From the NCBI GenBank assembly GCA_016763395.1, contig JAESTW010000355.1, positions 1 through 21,794 of the forward strand: a stretch of 21,794 bases of DNA, given 5' to 3'. The stretch is from Kofleriaceae bacterium. GTDB taxonomy: Bacteria > Myxococcota_A > Polyangia > Haliangiales > Haliangiaceae. Below the pieces are notes generated by a model. It saw nothing but the letters and a program-made list of their open reading frames with translations. It searched no databases and was not told the origin of the DNA. The position numbers and the translations under genes are program-made. Of this stretch, positions 1 through 7,766 are shown in pieces. The stretch's first letter is position 1; each line of letters starts with the position of its first letter.

Positions 1-20
1 AGAAACCTCCGATTCAGGGC

Positions 21-806
21 TCAGGCCGACAGCTCTAGCAGCCGCGCAACCAGCTCCTCAAACCCAGCGCCTTCGGAGCCATGGGTAATGTACGCAGGCT
101 TACTCGGCAATAGTGCCCATGCGTCCCCGACGTTGGCGACGCCGACACTCTTGGGAAAGAGCGCGAAGGCAGGCGCGTCATTGAGAGAATCTCCGAGGTA
201 GACGAAATCATCCAGGTCCGATGCATCAGCAGCAAAAACTCGCTTGAGTACGGCCAGACACGCAGTCGACTTGTCTACACCTTTGGGGCCGTAGTTGACA
301 TGAACCGAAGATCGACTGGCGGCAAAGCCCTGGGTTTGCAATAGCGCTACGATTCTGTCCGCTTGAGAGCGGGGAATCTTCACTTCTTCGTTCCAATCGA
401 TGGCCAGGTCAACCTCTCGGTAGTGAGAGTCCGAAGACATTCGCGCGTCTGGAACCATTTGTAGTGCTTTGTGGGCCGCCGCACGCATTCGCGACCTCAG
501 CTCGGACAGATTTGCTTCAGGAACACCATAGATTTTCTTATAGCCATTGCCTTCTGCGATAAAACTCACTCCACCGTTCTCGGTAATGACAGCCGTGAAT
601 GGAAAAATGTTAGCCAGTGCATGGCCCCACCCCGCCGGACGTCCGGTGACCAATACAATTTCAACGCCGGCGTCGCGCAGCCGGTACGAGCTTGCAACTG
701 TGTCCGAGCGCAGATGCCCCGCGGTCGTCATGGTGCTATCGAGGTCGGTAAACAGTGCGCGAGTAGGTCCGCGCAATCCTTCTAAGCCTTGCTTCACAGG
801 AGTCAC
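21..806 (-). CDS. HAD-superfamily (type IIB, Cof/MPGP-like) phosphatase
   Basis: A 261-residue soluble protein with the complete HAD phosphatase motif set. Motif I is FTDLDST (Asp21 nucleophile, Asp23 acid/base), motif II is VTGRP around Thr54, motif III is the lysine of the GPKGVDKS stretch (about Lys179), and motif IV is GDSLND (Asp206, Asp210). A cap domain between motifs II and III (about residues 85-170) places it in subclass IIB, with Cof-type sugar-phosphate phosphatases and mannosyl-3-phosphoglycerate phosphatases. The substrate cannot be read from the sequence. Motif I has Ser-Thr where many relatives have Gly-Thr, which is tolerated in the family. The chosen start is the GTG at 804-806; there is no strong ribosome site, and a GTG three codons further in is an alternative. 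The gene stands alone, next to a 240-bp gap in which I see no gene. Confidence 0.85.
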   Translation of the reverse strand: MTPVKQGLEGLRGPTRALFTDLDSTMTTAGHLRSDTVASSYRLRDAGVEIVLVTGRPAGWGHALANIFPFTAVITENGGVSFIAEGNGYKKIYGVPEANLSELRSRMRAAAHKALQMVPDARMSSDSHYREVDLAIDWNEEVKIPRSQADRIVALLQTQGFAASRSSVHVNYGPKGVDKSTACLAVLKRVFAADASDLDDFVYLGDSLNDAPAFALFPKSVGVANVGDAWALLPSKPAYITHGSEGAGFEELVARLLELSA

Positions 807-1046
807 CCGCGGAGTCTACACCAGTTTTTCGCGATCTGGCGTAGCGGCAATGCTCACCTCCCGCTGAAGAAGGTGTCCGCGACACTCGCTAGAAGTGGCT
901 TCTACCAGAAGGTGATTTGTCGCGTTTTCACCCTAGGTCGATCGATGGTTCAGCCCCGATGTAGCCCGTAGGCCCCTTAGGACTACCATCGCAATCTCCC
1001 ACCTTCGTAGCTCTGTGAGAGATGTAGGCCAAGGGGGCGCACGCAC

Positions 1047-1274
1047 CTACGCGATGAGCTGAAGGTTCGACACCATGACGGAGCTCGCTGGCATGGCAGC
1101 TTGCCTTTGGCGGGCGAGCCAGTTGTCCAAGTCCGCTTGGTTAAGCCGGACAATTCCGCCTACTTTAAATACTGGGAGTGGATCTTCTGCTCGGCGGGAC
1201 ATGTACCTACACCACCTCTCCGAGCGCTGAAGTTTGTAACCAATGCCTTTCCATGTTTCAAAAAAATCGTTCAT
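1047..1274 (-). CDS. Small helix-turn-helix (excisionase/AlpA-like, HTH_17) DNA-binding protein
   Basis: A 75-residue protein starting MNDFFETWKGIGYKL. It has the usual layout of an HTH_17/AlpA domain: two short helices (KLQRSERWCRYMSRR), then a beta-wing and final helix reading PVFKVGGIVRLNQADLDNWLARQ, which matches the family pattern of LPVxKVGGxxRxxxxDLDxWL. I chose the ATG at 1272-1274 over longer readings of the same frame because an AGGAG lies eight bases upstream of it and because the domain begins right there. Proteins of this family act as excisionases, phage regulators or small transcription factors. No integrase, att site or other mobile gene is visible, so a stand-alone regulator or a mobile-element leftover are both possible. 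It is divergent from the S55 protein gene. Confidence 0.7.
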   Translation of the reverse strand: MNDFFETWKGIGYKLQRSERWCRYMSRRAEDPLPVFKVGGIVRLNQADLDNWLARQRQAAMPASSVMVSNLQLIA

Positions 1275-1629
1275 TTCAGTTTCTCCTAATGGTTGGTTGG
1301 TGAGCGGTCTCCAAATCGGTAGACACAATTCAACAATGCAGAGCACGTGCCGCAATTGGCTTGGGCGAAACTCCCCGCTAACTCTTTGAAACTAAGGCGG
1401 CAAGAATACTCGGTGTCAGCTTTTGCCAGAAAATGCGGTGAAGGTTAGACAGCTTGCCCAGCTTCACCTGTGTAGTAAACTGACACTGACGCCACGGTAA
1501 TGTGCGCAACCTCACCCAATGCAATGCGCAACCACACCTATGTAAGTAACGCGGATAACGGCCGATCACTCGAGAATGTAGGCGAAAGCGGCTGGCCGAT
1601 TTGCCGAGGGGTGGTTAAGCTTACAGTCT
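1275..1629. other. Gene-free divergent intergenic region
   Basis: This 355-base gap separates the divergent helix-turn-helix gene and the S55 peptidase-like gene and should hold both promoters. The only open frame (1378-1569, minus) has no family resemblance and no ribosome site. Visible structure: a GGTGAAG/CTTCACC inverted repeat (1437-1443 and 1462-1468), a GTGTCAG/CTGACAC pair (1413-1419 and 1480-1486), and a direct repeat at 1499-1540 listed separately. I see no tRNA, no convincing -35/-10 pair and no terminator. Confidence 0.5.
1499..1540. repeat. Direct repeat with 22-bp period upstream of the S55 gene
   Basis: The nine-base core TGCGCAACC occurs at 1503-1511 and again at 1525-1533, each followed after one or two bases by CACC. 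The period of 22 bp is close to two helical turns, which would put both copies on the same DNA face. The core contains the palindrome TGCGCA. It lies about 100 bp before the S55 start and could be a paired operator; the binding protein is unknown, and the adjacent helix-turn-helix protein is only a guess. Confidence 0.4.
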
Positions 1630-3525
1630 ATGCGCGTGAAATTATTCCGTGCCTTTAGTATCGCAGCAGTAATTGGAGTCGTGAGCGCACTATTGCCCTC
1701 CCACGCTTCCGCTGATTCGTACAAAGGCGAAATCTATCCACTTTCCAAAGTAAAACGCGGCCAAAAGGGCTACGGCCTAACGACCATGAAAGGCACGACG
1801 CCCGAGCGTTTCACCTTTGAAGTCATTGGAGTAAACCGCAATTTCCTACCCAAGATGGACATCATTTTGGTCAAGTCCGATGATCCCAAGGTCCAGATTA
1901 CGGGCTTTTGGCAGGGCATGTCCGGGAGCCCTCTCTATATAGAGGGGAAACTGGTGTGCGCTTTCTCGTACGGCTTTCGCTTCAACAAACAAGCGATCGG
2001 CGGCTGCACTCCCTTGGAGTACATGAAGGAAGAGGGGCTTCGAAAACGAAGAGGTTCGCCACTCGTTCACAAGCGCAACGGCAGCGTAAAAGGCACAAAA
2101 GTCTCGAGAGCCAGCGGCGCAGCTCCGCGAAGTGCAGCCAGCCTCGCACAGTGGCTCAAGGTAGTCCCCGACGGCGATATCGGACGCAGCATGGCACGAG
2201 GTGCACGCAAAGCGCCTTGGTTACTGGCCAGTACTCTCCCCAAACGCAGTCAGACCGCCGACTTGGAGCGCGGTATGCAAGCTTCTGCGGTTCCTTTGGC
2301 GCTCTCAGGGTTTTCCCCACCAGCCTTTGCGGAAGCAAAACGCGCTATGTCCGGCTTTCCGTTGGAGCCAATGCAAGCAGGTGGCACCGGGAGTCCAAAC
2401 CAGGGACCTACCGAGTTTCAAATGGGGGGCTCAATAGCAGTTCAGCTCATTCGGGGTGACATGTCCGCCGCTGCTACGGGTACGGTTTCCTACATCAGCG
2501 GCAAAGACGTTCTGGCCTTCGGACATCCAATGTTCAAGGCGGGTGAAATCTACGCCCCGGTTGCAGCAGCTGAGGTTCACGTAGTGATTCCTTCGGCACA
2601 AAGCGCCTTTGTTGTCGCCTCACCACTTCGCGAGCTTGGTTCACTCACTCAAGATCGACAGAGCACCATTGCCGCGGACACTAGCCTGAAAATCGACATG
2701 ATTCCGATGCACATTCGCATTCGCTCGGGCGCAGGAAAAACCATTGGCACCTTCGATGTCGAAATTCTCGACAACCGTTTCTTTACGGCGACCTTTGCCT
2801 CGATTGCCGCTGGCAACGCAACTTCCCTATACTTGCCAGACCGAGACCATGTGACGGTTAGAATAAAAAGCACAGTTCGTATGAAGGGCCACAAGCCTTT
2901 GGTCTTTCACGACTTCCTGCACTCTTCCCGCGGCGCAGCAAGCGTGGTCGGTGGCGCGCGAGGACTTCGGGTTCTTAGCCCACTGCTCTCCAATCCCTTT
3001 GAAAAGATCGACATCCAGTCCATCGATGTTGATGTCGAAGTCGCCTACGATACCAACACTGTCGATATTATTGGAGTCGCGGCACCAACGGCTGCGCTCA
3101 AGCCAGGCAAGCGCAACTATGTAAACGTAACGCTGCAGCCTCATCGGGGGAAACCCTTCGTTAAGAAAATTCCCTTTGATGTCCCGGCCTCACTTGCGGG
3201 TTCCATTGTCCGACTCGAAGTGATTTGTGGCGATTCCGCGGGGCTGCACATTGCACCGCCAAAGTCTGTCGATGATCTCTTGGCCGCTTTCGGATCACTT
3301 CTACCGGGAACGGTATACGCGGTAACTTTGTATTCCGCAGAAGAAGGCGCCGCCATAAACGGACGTCTGATTCACGATTTACCGGCGAGTGCGCTCAACC
3401 GGCTTCGCTCATCCACACGCGCTCCCAGAGTAACAACGAGTCGCGCACAATCAAGATCTCTATCTCCTGCCAAACACGTTGTAGAAGGCTCCGCGAGCGT
3501 TTTTATTAAAGTTGGCAATCTCTAA
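1630..3525 (+). CDS. Secreted SpoIVB-type (S55) peptidase-domain protein
   Basis: A 631-residue exported protein. The signal peptide is residues 1-28: basic start, hydrophobic core, and AxA cleavage at ASA before Asp29. The S55 signature is split. The N-terminal part has KGYGLTTMKGTTPERF followed by WQGMSGSPLYIEGKL (GMSGSP at 96-101), the motif that holds the catalytic serine in SpoIVB. About 180 residues later comes GTVSYISGKDVLAFGHPM (His299), matching the SpoIVB region with the catalytic histidine, then ELGSLTQDR and a second FDVEI strand (375-379). In SpoIVB the histidine precedes the serine, so the order here is reversed. Residues 140-265 look like a low-conservation linker. The C-terminal part (about 400-631) is beta-rich and unassigned. 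Likely an envelope or periplasmic serine protease or a derived binding protein; activity is unproven. The next gene follows after 48 bases on the same strand. Confidence 0.75.
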   Translation: MRVKLFRAFSIAAVIGVVSALLPSHASADSYKGEIYPLSKVKRGQKGYGLTTMKGTTPERFTFEVIGVNRNFLPKMDIILVKSDDPKVQITGFWQGMSGSPLYIEGKLVCAFSYGFRFNKQAIGGCTPLEYMKEEGLRKRRGSPLVHKRNGSVKGTKVSRASGAAPRSAASLAQWLKVVPDGDIGRSMARGARKAPWLLASTLPKRSQTADLERGMQASAVPLALSGFSPPAFAEAKRAMSGFPLEPMQAGGTGSPNQGPTEFQMGGSIAVQLIRGDMSAAATGTVSYISGKDVLAFGHPMFKAGEIYAPVAAAEVHVVIPSAQSAFVVASPLRELGSLTQDRQSTIAADTSLKIDMIPMHIRIRSGAGKTIGTFDVEILDNRFFTATFASIAAGNATSLYLPDRDHVTVRIKSTVRMKGHKPLVFHDFLHSSRGAASVVGGARGLRVLSPLLSNPFEKIDIQSIDVDVEVAYDTNTVDIIGVAAPTAALKPGKRNYVNVTLQPHRGKPFVKKIPFDVPASLAGSIVRLEVICGDSAGLHIAPPKSVDDLLAAFGSLLPGTVYAVTLYSAEEGAAINGRLIHDLPASALNRLRSSTRAPRVTTSRAQSRSLSPAKHVVEGSASVFIKVGNL

Positions 3526-3573
3526 TAATCAGTTTCTACTATCAATCTCACTTCAATTGAGAAAAGGCGAGTC

Positions 3574-5718
3574 GTGAATAAATACCTATCTGGTGCACTC
3601 TTTGGCGTCCTACTGGGCACCCTGCCCTTGAGCCTCAGCGGCGATACAGCGAATGCTACGGTGACTGCAACCTGGAACGTTGACAGCTACCAAAGTTTTA
3701 ACAAAGGCGAGTCTGACGCCGCATTTGTAACTTCTCTCGGACAAGTTCGTCCGGGTTGGGCTGTCGATCATACTGAGCTTGATTTTGACAACGCCTGGTC
3801 CGCTGTACGGGCCGATGATGGCACGGTCTACATCGGTTCGGACGAAGAAGCCACGATCTACAAAGTCAAAGGAAACAAGGTTAGCAAACTCGCCTCCGTA
3901 GGTGATGCGGTTGCCGTTGTCTCCCTGGCTCTAGCAAAAGACGGCACGCTGTACGCGGGCACCATGCCCGATGGCGAGGTATGGGCGATCAACACCCAAA
4001 CCGGCAAGGCCAAGGAGTTGGCCACGCTCAAAGACGCAGAGACAGTCTGGTCACTCCAGTTAACTGATAGCGGGCTCTACGCCGGCACTGGTCCCGAGGG
4101 GCTGCTCTATCAAATTGACACCAAGAAGGGCTCCACAACGCTCGCCTTTGACAGTGAGGACAAACGCATCATGAGCCTGCTCGCTACCGGCGACAATGCG
4201 ATATGGATAGGTACCTCGGACAATGCGCTGGTTTTCCGCCATGATCTAAAAACCAAGAAAACCCGTGCTATTGCGGATTTCGCAGGTAACGAAGTGAGCT
4301 CAATGGTCGAGTGGCAAGGCAACGTAATCGTCGCCGCCAACGACATGGCTCCCGGTTCGTCCACGGGCTTCAAGAGCAAGGAATCTGTCGACAAAGCCGC
4401 CAAAAAAGAGGGTGCCGGACACAAAGCCAAAATGCCCAAAGAGGGTACCAAGCCCGGTGCTGACCCGGCTCCCAATGCCAGCATCGAACCGCTAGCCAAA
4501 AGTCTTCGCAAGGGAAAAGGCGCGATCTATCGTGTCCGGGGCGATGGCAAGCTCACACAGCTGCACGCACTTACCAACAGCTATTTTAGCTCGCTGGCAG
4601 TCAACAGCAAGGGGCAAATATTCGCCGGAGCAGCCAACAAAGGCCAAGTGTTTATGGTCGATATCGATGACAGTGTGTCCACTGTATTGGATGTAGATCA
4701 ACGCTATATCGCGGACATCATGGTCGACAAATCGGACAAAATTCATTTCACGACTGGCGACTCTGCCGGGCTCTACCAAAGCAGTGGCAAAGCGAAAAGC
4801 TCACGCTACACCTCGGACGTTTTTGATGCCAAGACGCCCTCTCGCTTCGGACGGCTGGTATGGCACAGCGAAGGCTCGTTCTCCATTGAGACTCGTAGCG
4901 GCAATATCGAAAAACCGGGCATGGGATGGAGCGCTTGGCAAACTCCTAGCAATCCATTGCGAGGCATGGGAGACATGACGCGGGGTAAAGTCCAAAGTCC
5001 ACCGGGACGATATTTCCAATATCGAGTTCGCTTTGGTGCCGACGAAAAAGCAGTTCTGAGTAAAACCAAACTCTTCTATCTGCCCGCCAATACCGCGACT
5101 AGAGTGAACGGCGCGACCATCGAGGCAGAGAGTAAACTCCACGGGGTCGTCACGCTGCCCGCTCCCAAAGCGCACAGTCCGACTCTTAAGCTCAAGTGGG
5201 ACATTTCCAATAGCGATGACGATAAGACGGTCTACGAGCTGTCCATTCGGCGACAGGGAGATGCCCGGTATCGTCCGATCTTTACTGGAACCTCTCCACT
5301 CAGCAAGGATGAGTTTAAATGGAATACAGAAACAACACCGGACGGATACTACCGGCTTAAGATAACTGCCAGTGATCACCTAGCCAACTCCAACGACCGG
5401 GCACTTACTTCCAGTTTCACAACGCCTCTCTTTGCTGTCGACAACGAACGACCCAAGATAGCCGGTGTCAATGTGCGCTATCCCAATGCCAGTGCACGAG
5501 CCAGTGATGCGCTCAGCACAATCAACGAGATGGCATTTTCCGTTGATGACGGCCCCTGGCAAATAGGTGCTCCATCCGACGGAATTTTTGATGATCAGAG
5601 TGAAGTGCTCAGCATCGACCTGCCCTCTGGATTGGCAAAGGGCACTCACAGCCTAGCAATTCGTGTCCTCGACTCAGCGGGCAACATGGGATCCTCAACC
5701 ACCAGCTTCTCACTTTAG
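3574..5718 (+). CDS. Exported beta-propeller protein with Ig/FnIII-like C-terminal domains
   Basis: A 714-residue protein with a signal peptide (cleavage after TANA, residue 28). Residues 80-405 contain seven repeats of the type DG-x-[LV]-Y-x-G-[ST]-x(4,6)-[IV]-[YW]-x-[IV], centred near 84, 124, 167, 209, 250, 348 and 389, as expected for a seven-bladed propeller. A lysine-, glycine- and proline-rich insert (about 265-310) separates repeats five and six. After the propeller come a beta-sandwich-like region (about 420-515, SRFGRLVWHSEG to LFYLPAN), an FnIII-like segment (about 530-625) and an Ig-like end (about 650-714, SVDDGPWQ to SAGNMGSS). The start is GTG at 3574 with AAGGCGAG just upstream. 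It is probably cotranscribed with the S55 protein and may be its partner or substrate. No catalytic motif is seen. The stop codon overlaps the first of five hairpins. Confidence 0.7.
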   Translation: MNKYLSGALFGVLLGTLPLSLSGDTANATVTATWNVDSYQSFNKGESDAAFVTSLGQVRPGWAVDHTELDFDNAWSAVRADDGTVYIGSDEEATIYKVKGNKVSKLASVGDAVAVVSLALAKDGTLYAGTMPDGEVWAINTQTGKAKELATLKDAETVWSLQLTDSGLYAGTGPEGLLYQIDTKKGSTTLAFDSEDKRIMSLLATGDNAIWIGTSDNALVFRHDLKTKKTRAIADFAGNEVSSMVEWQGNVIVAANDMAPGSSTGFKSKESVDKAAKKEGAGHKAKMPKEGTKPGADPAPNASIEPLAKSLRKGKGAIYRVRGDGKLTQLHALTNSYFSSLAVNSKGQIFAGAANKGQVFMVDIDDSVSTVLDVDQRYIADIMVDKSDKIHFTTGDSAGLYQSSGKAKSSRYTSDVFDAKTPSRFGRLVWHSEGSFSIETRSGNIEKPGMGWSAWQTPSNPLRGMGDMTRGKVQSPPGRYFQYRVRFGADEKAVLSKTKLFYLPANTATRVNGATIEAESKLHGVVTLPAPKAHSPTLKLKWDISNSDDDKTVYELSIRRQGDARYRPIFTGTSPLSKDEFKWNTETTPDGYYRLKITASDHLANSNDRALTSSFTTPLFAVDNERPKIAGVNVRYPNASARASDALSTINEMAFSVDDGPWQIGAPSDGIFDDQSEVLSIDLPSGLAKGTHSLAIRVLDSAGNMGSSTTSFSL

Positions 5719-5756
5719 GGACTTGGGTGTTAAATGAATTTAACACCAAAGTCCCT
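5717..5756. terminator. Long hairpin 1 at the stop codon of the propeller gene
   Basis: Inverted repeat with arms of 19 bases (5717-5735 and 5738-5756), paired except for one mismatch. The left arm starts inside the TAG stop codon. There is no T-run directly after it, so it is not a textbook intrinsic terminator on the plus strand, but its position after the last gene of the operon suggests termination or 3'-end protection. Confidence 0.6.
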
Positions 5757-5780
5757 AAGCGTTTGGCTTCGCAAACGCTT
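5757..5780. terminator. Hairpin 2 between convergent genes
   Basis: A perfect nine-base-pair stem, AAGCGTTTG / CAAACGCTT, around a six-base GCTTCG loop. It begins on the base after hairpin 1. It probably contributes to the 3' structure of both convergent transcripts. Confidence 0.6.
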
Positions 5781-5831
5781 GTAGTACACCTCCTGCGGAG
5801 GCTATTCGGTGTTTTTCTGACGAAAAACACC
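5771..5831 (+). repeat. Dispersed intergenic repeat, copy A (hairpin-forming)
   Basis: This 61-base stretch resembles 19451-19512. Both begin GCAAACGCT and both end GACGAAAAACACC, at almost the same spacing. Between them they share TCCTGC, a GG(A/G)GG block, TATT and GGT. This copy folds into the hairpins 3 and 4 described above; the other copy has lost most of the pairing. Confidence 0.45.
5789..5801. terminator. Short hairpin 3 between convergent genes
   Basis: A five-base-pair GC-rich stem CCTCC / GGAGG around TGC. It is weak alone but sits in line with the other four hairpins. Confidence 0.4.
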
Positions 5832-5832
5832 G
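5807..5832. terminator. Hairpin 4, symmetric T/A-rich stem between convergent genes
   Basis: A perfect eleven-base-pair stem CGGTGTTTTTC / GAAAAACACCG with a TGAC loop. Because the runs of T and A lie inside the stem, it can form on either strand, which suits a bidirectional terminator for the two convergent genes. Confidence 0.6.
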
Positions 5833-5846
5833 GCGGCATAGCCGCC
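5832..5846. terminator. Hairpin 5, touching the stop codon of the phosphoesterase gene
   Basis: A six-base-pair stem GGCGGC / GCCGCC around ATA. It shares base 5832 with hairpin 4, and its last base, 5846, is the last base of the TAG stop of the minus-strand gene. Confidence 0.5.
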
Positions 5847-7702
5847 TAATCAAGTTTATAGCGAATGCAGGCTTCCAGGGGCGTCCGGTCAATTCGCTTT
5901 GGGCAGGCTCGGACAAATTTTGGAAAAACCGAAATCAAGATGTAGTGATACTCCTTGGCGACGTGTTGCATGCCATCGCGTTTTTTGCAGCGAGGCTTGC
6001 CCTTGATACCGCAACGCACCGAGTAGAGAGGCGCGCCGCCACCACCGCTTACCATGTAGGGCAGCCCTGCAACCTCTCCGCGCTGGTAGAGGTGATCGTG
6101 GCCAGAGAACAAGATCGAGACTCCGTACTTTCGCAAGAGAGGTGCGTAGTGTTCCTCGGCGTAGGAGTTTCCCCTATGCAAGCCGCGAGAATAAGGCCCT
6201 GCGTGTACGGCCGCGAAAATGGCTCGAACTCCGCGTTTCCTTGCGCTCTTTAGATCCTTCTCAAGCCAAGCCAGCTGATCTGAGTTGCGGTAGTGATTTG
6301 AGTCGAGCATGACAAAGTGCACGCCGCTTTGCTCAAAGCTGTGCCAGTGTCCGCCCGCCGGACGGTTCGTTGGCCCAGGCCACATGACAAAAATCTCTTT
6401 CATGCGGCGAGCTTCGTCCCCGGAGCTTCCTCGATCGTGATTGCCGGCTACCGGGTAGAAGGGCAAACGAGCCAAAAGCGGCTGAGCGACTGCAAAGAAA
6501 CGCTGCCAATCGGCCTCATCACTGCCGCGCAAGACAAGGTCTCCAGTGACAATCACAAAGTCGATGAGTTCGGCTTGTAGTGCGCTGACAATCTGCGCGT
6601 GAATTCTGTGACCACCCCGCATATCGCCATAAACCGCAAAGTGCAGTACTTTTTCTCTCGGCGGTGGCACGTGAAAGCGCAGTACCTCCGTTGCGCCGCC
6701 CGCGAACACGACTTGGTAGTGCACCACTTGTCCGGGAGATAGTCCGGTGAGTTTCACCTGGTGGTGACGGGCGAGAGAAGCGCCAGCGGACAAGGCTTGC
6801 TTCCCGAGCTGTGCGCTCGTGCCGTAGAGAACTTTGGCGGCAACAGGGAGATGGGTGTCGAAGCTGACGATCGCGCTTGTTTCCCTGACCTGTTGCAAGA
6901 GCGGGCCACGGGCGAGTGCGCTAGCCTTTTGCAAACTCAATTCCGCATCAAATCGCACGCCATTGCGAAGGCGCGCCGGACGGAGTTCAATACTGAGCAA
7001 GTTGGTTTTGGTGAGCAGCCCCCCAGGAAGCGGCAGTATGAACTCTTCCCATTCCGGACCTCGAACTCGATCGGATGCGCTCGCCGGAGTGTTTTGCATA
7101 TTGCGAGACGCGATGAGCTGACCGTTGAGATACGCCTTCACACCATCTCGATAGGCGATGCGGAGTGAGAGAAAATCGTAGTCCTTAGGGACAACTCCGG
7201 TGGGCAGCGAAAACTTGCGATTCACATACAGAGCCGCCAATCGCTTGCTTCGGGTATCGCCCAGCTTAGTTTTGCACTTGCAATCTCCACTGCCAGTACT
7301 GGTCGCCATAGGAGCATTGCCAGTGCGCAATGACGGGCCATGCAGCGCCGCAGCCGGCCAGCCTTCGCTTGGGCAGCTAGACTCCTCAAGTACCACCGGC
7401 CGTTTGTCCGATTCGGTACTAGGGTCCCGGGCTCGCTCTAGATCATGTAGAGCAATGCCTATGTATTTAGACGCAGGCAGTTCTGCAGAGACTGCCATGT
7501 AGTCATATTCGGACTCCTCAGCGACAAGGACTATCCTCGCTGCGTCGGTATTCGAACTGTTCTCAGCCAGCGCACTCTTCTCATCAAATAGAATCGGGCC
7601 AAACGCCAATGCACTCGCTAAGAAAACGAGTGCACAGGTGGCGTATTGAGCCTGTTGGGCGTGAAGCACCAGCAATGAGCTGCACGCTCGCGCAATGCTC
7701 AT
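5846..7702 (-). CDS. Exported calcineurin-like metallophosphoesterase (purple-acid-phosphatase type)
   Basis: The metallophosphoesterase domain lies near the C-terminus and is complete. Numbered on the long reading, which starts nine codons upstream at a TTG at 7727-7729, the ligand motifs are YGDMRGG (Asp369), TGDLV (Asp397), AGNHDRG (Asn430, His431), VHAGPYS (His509) and GHDH (His544, His546). Before it, residues 275-355 form an FnIII-like domain typical of purple acid phosphatases, ending in a VHYQV strand. Residues 165-265 look like a jelly-roll region (RIAYRDGVKAYLNGQLI). A hydrophobic stretch (residues 31-44) followed by SALA suggests export. I chose the ATG at 7700-7702; neither start has a clear ribosome site. 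The substrate is unknown; phosphomonoesters or phosphodiesters outside the cytoplasm are likely. It lies downstream of the small-protein and lipoprotein genes on the same strand. Confidence 0.8.
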   Translation of the reverse strand: MSIARACSSLLVLHAQQAQYATCALVFLASALAFGPILFDEKSALAENSSNTDAARIVLVAEESEYDYMAVSAELPASKYIGIALHDLERARDPSTESDKRPVVLEESSCPSEGWPAAALHGPSLRTGNAPMATSTGSGDCKCKTKLGDTRSKRLAALYVNRKFSLPTGVVPKDYDFLSLRIAYRDGVKAYLNGQLIASRNMQNTPASASDRVRGPEWEEFILPLPGGLLTKTNLLSIELRPARLRNGVRFDAELSLQKASALARGPLLQQVRETSAIVSFDTHLPVAAKVLYGTSAQLGKQALSAGASLARHHQVKLTGLSPGQVVHYQVVFAGGATEVLRFHVPPPREKVLHFAVYGDMRGGHRIHAQIVSALQAELIDFVIVTGDLVLRGSDEADWQRFFAVAQPLLARLPFYPVAGNHDRGSSGDEARRMKEIFVMWPGPTNRPAGGHWHSFEQSGVHFVMLDSNHYRNSDQLAWLEKDLKSARKRGVRAIFAAVHAGPYSRGLHRGNSYAEEHYAPLLRKYGVSILFSGHDHLYQRGEVAGLPYMVSGGGGAPLYSVRCGIKGKPRCKKRDGMQHVAKEYHYILISVFPKFVRACPKRIDRTPLEACIRYKLD

Positions 7703-7730
7703 GCGGCAAACCCGCACAGAGCTATACAAG

Positions 7731-7760
7731 GAGCTGCGTAGATAAGAGCTGCGCAGATAA
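7731..7760. repeat. Tandem 15-bp repeat, two copies
   Basis: The unit GAGCTG-CG(T/C)AGATAA occurs at 7731-7745 and 7746-7760 with one difference. A degenerate third GAGCT lies just to the left. It sits in the 64-base gap between the 110-residue gene and the phosphoesterase start. Confidence 0.6.
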
Positions 7761-7766
7761 AGCAGG

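Noticed and set aside
1378..1569. A 63-codon minus-strand open frame in the divergent gap.
   Set aside because: No ribosome site, no family resemblance and an odd composition rich in Trp, Arg and Leu; it lies where promoters are expected.
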